A DNA stretch of 64,000 bases from Clostridiales bacterium (lineage in GTDB: Bacteria > Bacillota > Clostridia > Saccharofermentanales > Saccharofermentanaceae): NCBI GenBank assembly GCA_017617525.1, contig JAFZWA010000003.1, positions 36,211-100,210 of the forward strand. The letters are read 5' to 3'. The notes beneath the pieces are model-generated. The model saw only the letters and a list, made by a program, of their open reading frames with translations, did no database searches and was not told the origin of the DNA. Shown in pieces: positions 58,198 through 64,000 of this stretch (position 1 is the stretch's first letter; each line of letters opens with the position of its first letter). The position numbers and the translations under genes were made by a program.

Positions 58198-59103
58198 ATG
58201 AAATCAGAACAGGACAGGTCGATCAGCATGAGTGAGCAGAATATGGAACAGGTACTGGAACGCGTTTCGAAGATGGAAGCGATCTTCGATCAGGCGCTAA
58301 AACTTATGGAAGCGCCGGAGAAAAACAAAGCGGAGTATCTTGCTTTCCAGAAAGAGATCGATACGCTTTCCGCCTATTACGAAAGTGCTGACTGGAAGAA
58401 TGATTTTGCTTTAGACGAAGAAGGAAATCTCCCGAAGGATCTGAAGCGTGGCGTACTTTCTGAGGACGGCATTTACGATCTTTTGGAACGAAATAATGAG
58501 ATCCTTCAAGAATTCGGTGTGGATCCGAACCCGGGTATCTGCCTTTGCGGCGCGCAGGAGATCGATACGGGACGATTGATCCTTCGTTCTTTCCGCCACG
58601 AGGATGCCGAATCCATGTTCCGAAACTGGCTGTCGGATGAAGAAGTGCAGAGCATGTACGGTGAACCGACATACACATCTCTGGAGCAGGTGAACGAACT
58701 GATCGACAGATATATCTCTCAGACCGAGGAGGGAAGGGCTTTCCGCTGGGAAGTGATCGAAAAGACCTCGGGTGAGTGCATCGGTCAGGCTTCGTATTTC
58801 CTTGTTGACCAAAACAACCATTTCGGTGAAGTTGAATACTGTATCAGCAGGACCTTCCAGGGCAAGGGATACGCGACTGAAGCGACTCGCGCCGTGATCG
58901 ACTTTGGATTTGAAAAGATCGGCTTTCACAAGGTGCAGATATGCTGCCGTCCGTCGAACAGATCTTCGAAAAGAGTCATCGAAAAGTGCGGATTCATCCA
59001 CGAAGGCACCTTGAGGGACTATTTCTTCAGAAATGGCGGATATGAAGACAGAATGTTTTTCTCGATCCTCAAGTCGGAGTATAATAAGCCCGACAAGCAA
59101 TAA
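58198..59103 (+). CDS. DUF4298 domain fused to a GNAT (RimJ/RimL-type) acetyltransferase
   Basis: A 301-aa two-domain protein. Residues about 15-105 resemble DUF4298 (ending in LLERNNEILQEFG). Residues about 120-295 form a GNAT domain of the RimJ/RimL kind, acting on protein N-termini or small amines (TGRLILRSFRHEDAESMF, FQGKGYATEATRAVIDFGFEKIGFHKVQ, SKRVIEKCGFIHEGTLRDYF). ATG 58198 and ATG 58228 are both possible starts as neither has a strong site. It lies 16 bases before nadE and may be co-transcribed with it. Fusion of these two domains is uncommon, but the role is unknown. Confidence 0.85.
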   Translation: MKSEQDRSISMSEQNMEQVLERVSKMEAIFDQALKLMEAPEKNKAEYLAFQKEIDTLSAYYESADWKNDFALDEEGNLPKDLKRGVLSEDGIYDLLERNNEILQEFGVDPNPGICLCGAQEIDTGRLILRSFRHEDAESMFRNWLSDEEVQSMYGEPTYTSLEQVNELIDRYISQTEEGRAFRWEVIEKTSGECIGQASYFLVDQNNHFGEVEYCISRTFQGKGYATEATRAVIDFGFEKIGFHKVQICCRPSNRSSKRVIEKCGFIHEGTLRDYFFRNGGYEDRMFFSILKSEYNKPDKQ

Positions 59104-59119
59104 AAGGAGCGTCTGACTT

Positions 59120-61072
59120 ATGAAGAATCATCTTATTGCGGTAGCGGCAGCCGTCCCGCCGATCAAGGTCGGGGACGTTAACTATAACACCGACGAGATT
59201 ATCTCCGTGATCAAAGACCAGACCGACTGTGGAGTGATCGTTTTCCCGGAATTATCCATCACCGGTTACACATGCGCGGACCTTTTCGAGAGCGACCTTC
59301 TCGTCAATGCCTCAAAAGAAGCACTTCTTAAGATCGCGAAGGCGACAGAGGAAACAGGTGTGACCGCCGTCGTCGGACTTCCTTTTGCATATGAGAATAA
59401 CCTTTATAACTGCGCGGCGATCCTTTCTGAAGGCTCGGTAAAAGCACTTATCCCGAAGTCTTATATCCCGAACTATTCGGAGTTCTACGAGTGCCGCTGG
59501 TTCGCGTCCGGAAAGAAACTGAAGGGAAAGACAGTCTCCCTTGACGGATACGATGTTCCTTTCGGTATCGATATCCTTGCGGAAGATCCGAATACCGGCG
59601 CTGTCTTAAGTGCCGAAGTATGTGAGGATCTCTGGATCCCGGATAAGCCGAGTACGCACGCTGCACTTGCCGGCGCGAATATCATCGTAAACCTTTCGGC
59701 TTCCGATGAACTGATCGGAAAACAGGAATACAGAAAGCAGCTCGTTTCTCAGCAGAGCGGTGCCTGCTACTGCGCGTACCTTTATGTGTCTTCGGGCACA
59801 TGCGAGAGCAGCACGGATCTGGTATTCTCCGGTCATACGATCATCGCGCAGAACGGAAGCATCCTAGGCGAAGCGATCTTCCCCGAGTATCCGCATGTCG
59901 AAAAGACCCTGATCGATCTCGGTCCGATCATGCACGATCGTAGAAGACAGAATACTTTTGATAACGATTTCTCCGGAAATTATAGAAGAGTTTCCGTACG
60001 CATGCAGGCAGCGGGAGCTGACGAAGTCGATATTTCCGCACTTGCGGATATCATGAAAAAGTACGAATACCGCATGGCAAGAAATCCGTTTGTTCCTGCG
60101 GGCGAAGCGGCAAGAAACGAGCGTTGCAGAAGGATCCTTCAGATCCAGGCAAACGGACTTGCGACGCGAGTTCGTGCCACGGGCATCAAGAACCTGGTAC
60201 TCGGTATTTCCGGAGGCCTTGATTCGACGCTGGCACTTCTTGTCTGCGCTGAAGCGAAGAAACTTGTTCCGGATATCCGTATCATCTGCTACACGCTTCC
60301 GAGTGAAGGAAACACTACAGAGCATACTTTAGGCAATGCATGGAAGCTCATGAAGATCCTTGCGGATGAATCGCACGAAGTGGCGATCGGTGAGGGCGTG
60401 AGCCTGCATCTTTCTCAGCTCGGACACGAGCAGACCTATCAGGGCGAAGGAGATGTCACCTATGAGAACGCGCAGGCGAGAATGCGCACCTATATCCTGA
60501 TGGATGCCGCGAACATGAAGAACGGTCTTGTTGTCGGAACCGGCGACCTTTCCGAGCTCGCTCTCGGCTGGTGTACATATAACGGTGACCATATGTCGAT
60601 GTACGCGGTAAATACATCGATCCCGAAGACGCTTGTACAGTTCATCTGTAAATCCTACGCGCTGATGTGCGGTAACGACGAACTGAAGGAGACGATCTTC
60701 TCGATCTGCGATACACCGATCACGCCGGAACTGACACCGAGCGACAACGGTACGATCGCGCAGAAGACAGAGGATAAGATCGGAAAATACGACCTTAACG
60801 ACTTCTTCCTTTACTACACGCTGCGTCATGGTTTTGAGCCTTCCCGTTCCGCGGCATACGCGATGCACGCATATCCGGAACTTGCAAAAGAAGACGTTGT
60901 CGAGGCGGCAGTGAAGTTCTTTAAGCGTTTCTTCACACAGCAGTTTAAGAGAAGCTGTCTGCCGGATGGCCCGAAGGTCGGTTCCGTAACTCTTTCTCCG
61001 AGAGGCGACTGGCGTATGCCGAGTGACGCGACGGTGGCTCTTTGGCTCAAAGATCTTGAGTGCAACAAATAA
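59120..61072 (+). CDS. nadE: Glutamine-dependent NAD+ synthetase
   Basis: A 650-aa bifunctional enzyme for the last step of NAD synthesis. The N-terminal nitrilase-like glutaminase (about 1-280) shows the Glu-Lys-Cys triad: FPELSITGYT, LIPKSYIPNY and SAEVCEDLW. The C-terminal synthetase (about 310-640) has the ATP-binding loop GISGGLDST near 361 and NAD-binding parts. It uses glutamine as ammonia source. The start follows AAAGGAG. Length and motif order are those of the large bacterial NadE form. Confidence 0.96.
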   Translation: MKNHLIAVAAAVPPIKVGDVNYNTDEIISVIKDQTDCGVIVFPELSITGYTCADLFESDLLVNASKEALLKIAKATEETGVTAVVGLPFAYENNLYNCAAILSEGSVKALIPKSYIPNYSEFYECRWFASGKKLKGKTVSLDGYDVPFGIDILAEDPNTGAVLSAEVCEDLWIPDKPSTHAALAGANIIVNLSASDELIGKQEYRKQLVSQQSGACYCAYLYVSSGTCESSTDLVFSGHTIIAQNGSILGEAIFPEYPHVEKTLIDLGPIMHDRRRQNTFDNDFSGNYRRVSVRMQAAGADEVDISALADIMKKYEYRMARNPFVPAGEAARNERCRRILQIQANGLATRVRATGIKNLVLGISGGLDSTLALLVCAEAKKLVPDIRIICYTLPSEGNTTEHTLGNAWKLMKILADESHEVAIGEGVSLHLSQLGHEQTYQGEGDVTYENAQARMRTYILMDAANMKNGLVVGTGDLSELALGWCTYNGDHMSMYAVNTSIPKTLVQFICKSYALMCGNDELKETIFSICDTPITPELTPSDNGTIAQKTEDKIGKYDLNDFFLYYTLRHGFEPSRSAAYAMHAYPELAKEDVVEAAVKFFKRFFTQQFKRSCLPDGPKVGSVTLSPRGDWRMPSDATVALWLKDLECNK

Positions 61073-61138
61073 TTCGGCACGATCGTCTGATTTATGAAAG
61101 TGATTTCACCATAATAGATCAGTGATTGAGGTAAAACC

Positions 61139-62521
61139 ATGAAACGTCGTATTTTAGCACTTATTCTCGCGACAGCATCGCTTTTTAGCCTTGCCGGATG
61201 CGGATCTTCAGATAAAGAAAAGAAAAACAAAAGAACGAAGAGAACGAAGGACGAACCTTCTGTTGTCACAACGAAAGATCGCAAGACCAAAGACGGTGAC
61301 GATGACGATAAGACTCCTTTTTCCGATCTTAAACTGAGCGAAAAGTACCTGGTGGGTTTCAGATTCAGCACGAACGATATCTTTGATTATGATCCTTATG
61401 TAACGGTGCGTTACCGCTATGACAAAAAGGTCGAGATGGAGGGAGATTTCCCGGTTGGAACGACCACGGAGAGAAGAGTACTTGAATTTGATATTGCCGA
61501 CGAACAGTATGACGCGGTCATAAACGCGATCGATCTGAAAGAACTTTATACCCTCGATCCGGAAGAACTGGATCCGCAACAAACATGCGATGGCGGGTAT
61601 TCTTATCTGTACTTGTACGGAGATGACGATCAGATCCTTTACAGTTCCGGCGGTTTCTGCCCGATGAATGACCGTTTCGGCGAGATGCTTCATGCCGTTC
61701 ATATGAACATGCCTTCGGAATTATTCGGCACTTACGAACAATTGAAAAATCGGTATCATTTCCAACAATATATGTCGTACTGTAACTACGGTGTTTTCCT
61801 CAGCGACGATATCGATGTCAACGCAATTACAGGCTATCAGCTTCTCGTTGTGGACGCGCAGTATCTGAGCGCTGAAGATATTGCGACGCTTAAGCGGAAT
61901 AATATGTACATCCTTAGTTATATCAATGTCGGATCCATTGAGTCTTTCCGCCCGTATTATGATGAATACGCGGATCTCACACTCGGCGATTATGAGCACT
62001 GGGAAGAGGAGAAGTGGATGGATGTTTCAAATACCAGGTGGCAGTCCTTCATTCTCGAACAGCTCGCGCCGGAACTTCTCGAAAAGGGCATCGACGGATT
62101 CTTCGTCGATAACTGTGACGTCTATTACCAGTACCAGACAGACGAGATGCTTTCGGGCCTTGCGACCATTATGAAAGGTCTTATGGCAATGGGCAATGAA
62201 GTCATTATTAACGGTGGCGATGTTTTCATGGACGCGTATACCTCGAAGATGGGTGAGTGGTCCGACGTGATCACCGGTATCAACCAGGAGATGGTATTTA
62301 CTTACATGGACTGGGATAACAACATGCTTCGCGCCAGAGTCGGTGACTGCGATGAGATGAAATACTACAAGGAATATATTGAAAAGTATGCCGACCTCGG
62401 AGCTTATATCTTCCTTCTGGAATATACGGACAACGCAGGCATCGAGAAGAGAGTTCAGGACTACTGCTTGGACAAACCATACTTTAACTACTACATTTCA
62501 GACTCGCTTGAGTTAGATTAA
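61139..62521 (+). CDS. GH114-like glycosidase lipoprotein
   Basis: A 460-aa lipoprotein with lipobox LAGC and a Lys/Asp/Thr-rich linker (about 22-60). The C-terminal half (about 215-450) resembles GH114/TM1410-type proteins that cut alpha-1,4-polygalactosamine: YILSYINVGSIESFRPYYDEY, MDVSNTRWQSFILEQLAPELLEKGIDGFFVDNCDVY and YTDNAGIEKRVQDYC. The likely acid residues are in FFVDNCDV. The middle is not known. Related domains occur in exopolysaccharide systems such as PelA. The neighbour on the opposite strand is a GGDEF sensor, so biofilm-related use is a reasonable guess. The start follows GAGGT. Confidence 0.75.
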   Translation: MKRRILALILATASLFSLAGCGSSDKEKKNKRTKRTKDEPSVVTTKDRKTKDGDDDDKTPFSDLKLSEKYLVGFRFSTNDIFDYDPYVTVRYRYDKKVEMEGDFPVGTTTERRVLEFDIADEQYDAVINAIDLKELYTLDPEELDPQQTCDGGYSYLYLYGDDDQILYSSGGFCPMNDRFGEMLHAVHMNMPSELFGTYEQLKNRYHFQQYMSYCNYGVFLSDDIDVNAITGYQLLVVDAQYLSAEDIATLKRNNMYILSYINVGSIESFRPYYDEYADLTLGDYEHWEEEKWMDVSNTRWQSFILEQLAPELLEKGIDGFFVDNCDVYYQYQTDEMLSGLATIMKGLMAMGNEVIINGGDVFMDAYTSKMGEWSDVITGINQEMVFTYMDWDNNMLRARVGDCDEMKYYKEYIEKYADLGAYIFLLEYTDNAGIEKRVQDYCLDKPYFNYYISDSLELD

Positions 62522-62543
62522 AGCGACAAATAGAACAATACGT

Positions 62544-62621
62544 GAAAAAGAAAAAGCTTTCGAAGTGCCTCCACGATCGCGACAGCGGCGAGGATCCGCA
62601 CAAGAAAGCTTATTTCTTTTT
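62544..62621. terminator. Long bidirectional terminator-like hairpin
   Basis: GAAAAAGAAAAAGCTTTC (62544-62561) pairs with GAAAGCTTATTTCTTTTTC (62604-62622) with one mismatch. The loop of about 40 bases contains an inner GTGC/GCAC helix. It separates the convergent GH114 and GGDEF genes. Confidence 0.75.
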
Positions 62622-62629
62622 CTTTTCTG

Positions 62630-64000
62630 TTATTCTCCTACAGGTTCGATCTCATCTGTGATCGTGTACTTATCGTGTCCTTCCGTCTCACTCCACTTCT
62701 CTTTGATGCGCTTTACGACTTTCTCGTAGTGCTCTTCGTCGCAGTCTTTGAAGATCGCGTAAAAGCTTCCGGAGTAGCGGCTGACGATATCGTTCTTTTT
62801 GAGGTTCGTGATCAGGATCTCTTCGAAAGCGTCCTTGATCTCATCTGTGATCTCAGATCCTTCCTTCGGTTCGATCGTGAAGCGGATAATGCTGTTCTTG
62901 CTTCCGGTGATCCTGCTGTCTCGATTTAAGAACTTGTAGATGACCTGAAGTCTTTCGAAGTTTACAAGGAATGCACCCTTGCCTTCGTTTCTTTCACCGA
63001 TGATCTTCTTGATCTGGGCAAGGTTGTTCTTGTCTTCGCCGCCCGCGCCGATCTCCTTGTTATCGGAGCCTTTCTGGTAGAACGAATAACCGTGCTTACC
63101 ATTCTGCTTGACGATGTACAGTGCTTTATCCGCGTAACGGAAAAGCTTACTGAAATCTCTTCCTTCTGTCGGAATACGAACCGCGCCGACGGAAGCGCCG
63201 AGCGGGATATTCATGTCTTCGCCCATGAACTCTTTGGCGGATTTGACGATCTCCTTGTTGAGGTACTTGGTGATCTCTTCAACATCAGCTTCATCCAGAG
63301 TATCCTTAACGAATCCGATGAATTCGTCACCGCCGAGACGACCGCCCATGTTGCCTTCACCGACAGCTGCCAAGATGAGTTCGGCGAAACGGATCAGGAT
63401 ACGGTCGCCCATGTCGTGCCCGTAGATATCGTTGACGAGCTTAAAGCTGTCGAGGTCGATCATCATGAGCATACCGGTCTCGTTCTCACAGAGCTTGGTC
63501 AGGACCTTCTCGGAAGCTGCTTTGTTATACAGACCGGTCATCGGATCGGTGGACATTTCTTTCTGAAGACCGCGGATCTTGACCGCTCTTTTGTTGATCG
63601 TGACGAACAGCCAGATGATGTATCCCGCGAGCATGCAGATGACAAAGAGCAGATAAAGCTGGAAGTAAACGCGCTCATACATCATGGCTTTTTTCGTGAT
63701 CGTGAAGACTTCCTCTTTCTCGACTTCGCCGGTAGCTTCATTCAGGACCTGTACGTGAAGCTGATAATCACCATACGCGAGGTTTGTAAATTCGAGAGGA
63801 AGTACCTCATTTTGGCGGCAGGTGACACCTTCATCATCGGCGCCGGAGAGGTAATAGTGGATCATCGGATTCGTCAGTGTGAAATTGTTGATCGCGAGCG
63901 CAAAGCTGACACGTCCGTTGATCGCCGGGATGACGTATTTTCCGTCTTGTTCGACAATAAGTTCATTTCCTGCCATGATCGCTTCCAGATGGATCTGATA
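62630..64000 (-). CDS. Sensor diguanylate cyclase with Y_Y_Y-like domain, partial
   Basis: The frame is open beyond the right edge (64000), so the N-terminal part is missing. Visible in order: a beta-sandwich of the three-Y type (about the first 105 residues; NPMIHYYLSGADDEG and AYGDYQLHVQVLNEATG), which usually ends a beta-propeller sensor; one membrane helix (FQLYLLFVICMLAGYIIWLFV); a GGDEF domain with the intact signature in GRLGGDEFIGF; and a C-terminal extension of about 170 residues with GSKNSIIRFTIEPK and IVSRYSGSFYAIFKDCD, which looks like a second, degenerate GGDEF-like fold. It should make c-di-GMP in response to an outside signal. ATG 63976 is an internal methionine, not the true start. 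Confidence 0.85.
   Translation of the reverse strand, partial: YQIHLEAIMAGNELIVEQDGKYVIPAINGRVSFALAINNFTLTNPMIHYYLSGADDEGVTCRQNEVLPLEFTNLAYGDYQLHVQVLNEATGEVEKEEVFTITKKAMMYERVYFQLYLLFVICMLAGYIIWLFVTINKRAVKIRGLQKEMSTDPMTGLYNKAASEKVLTKLCENETGMLMMIDLDSFKLVNDIYGHDMGDRILIRFAELILAAVGEGNMGGRLGGDEFIGFVKDTLDEADVEEITKYLNKEIVKSAKEFMGEDMNIPLGASVGAVRIPTEGRDFSKLFRYADKALYIVKQNGKHGYSFYQKGSDNKEIGAGGEDKNNLAQIKKIIGERNEGKGAFLVNFERLQVIYKFLNRDSRITGSKNSIIRFTIEPKEGSEITDEIKDAFEEILITNLKKNDIVSRYSGSFYAIFKDCDEEHYEKVVKRIKEKWSETEGHDKYTITDEIEPVGE

Overview
The window looks like part of the chromosome of an anaerobic Gram-positive bacterium of the class Clostridia (Bacillota), probably from a gut or rumen habitat. The reasons are the Trp T-box, the TPP riboswitch, an IscR-type Rrf2 regulator next to cysteine genes, a reverse rubrerythrin plus flavodiiron protein for oxygen defence, many lipoproteins with an N-terminal lipobox and a Ser/Thr/Glu-rich linker, strong AAGGAGG-type ribosome binding sites and consensus sigma-A promoters. 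I see no prophage, no intact insertion sequence, no CRISPR array, no rRNA and no tRNA. Most of the DNA is ordinary chromosomal backbone with an unusually dense set of nucleotide second-messenger genes.

Layout. 1-3.6 kb: a class III cyclase with a CHASE2 sensor, followed by a metallo-beta-lactamase-GAF-GGDEF fusion. 3.7-4.7 kb: a lipoprotein on the minus strand. 4.8-8.9 kb: thiamine genes (TPP riboswitch, thiM-thiE-thiD, then thiC). 8.95-11.6 kb: sulfur assimilation (metY, cysK) behind a long leader with two Rrf2-like operators. 11.8-16.9 kb: two paralogous lipoproteins joining a phosphate-binding-like domain to a repeat domain. 17-21.3 kb: aromatic amino acid genes (pheA, aroF, a T-box controlled trpB2), interrupted by an orphan HigA antitoxin whose toxin gene is deleted. 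21.5-23.4 kb: a GAF-GGDEF protein and the Rrf2 regulator. 23.5-28.9 kb, minus strand: an ABC-2 exporter and three paralogous zinc-ribbon membrane proteins. 29-31.6 kb: GNAT, AraC and serine acetyltransferase. 31.6-34.8 kb, minus strand: a split ABC exporter with a MerR regulator. 34.8-37.8 kb, minus strand: phosphodiesterase-like protein, thyA, VOC protein. 38-42.3 kb: lipoprotein, SPFH/RHH pair, membrane protein. 42.4-49 kb: a LacI-like/GGDEF/EAL protein, a YARHG protein and a two-component system. 49.1-52.7 kb: PerR-like regulator, reverse rubrerythrin, flavodiiron protein, thioesterase. 52.8-64 kb: cell-surface proteins, GH16 and GH114 glycosidase-like lipoproteins, NAD synthetase and a GGDEF sensor that runs off the end.

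How it fits together. Cysteine biosynthesis is spread over three loci (metY-cysK, cysE and the Rrf2 gene); a shared CCTA-N9-TAGG-like site before metY and before the Rrf2 gene suggests one autoregulated circuit. Four GGDEF proteins, one EAL domain and one cyclase suggest heavy use of c-di-GMP and cAMP, plausibly controlling the cell-surface and polysaccharide-acting lipoproteins nearby. The oxygen-defence genes lie directly behind their likely repressor.

The least explained observations are: a 9-base word, GTGCTTTTC, found about 25 times in both orientations and enriched between genes; the triple zinc-ribbon membrane operon; the binding-protein/repeat lipoprotein pair; the MBL-GAF-GGDEF gene with a strong internal start; and two structured intergenic elements sharing GAGGACTG and ACGATG.
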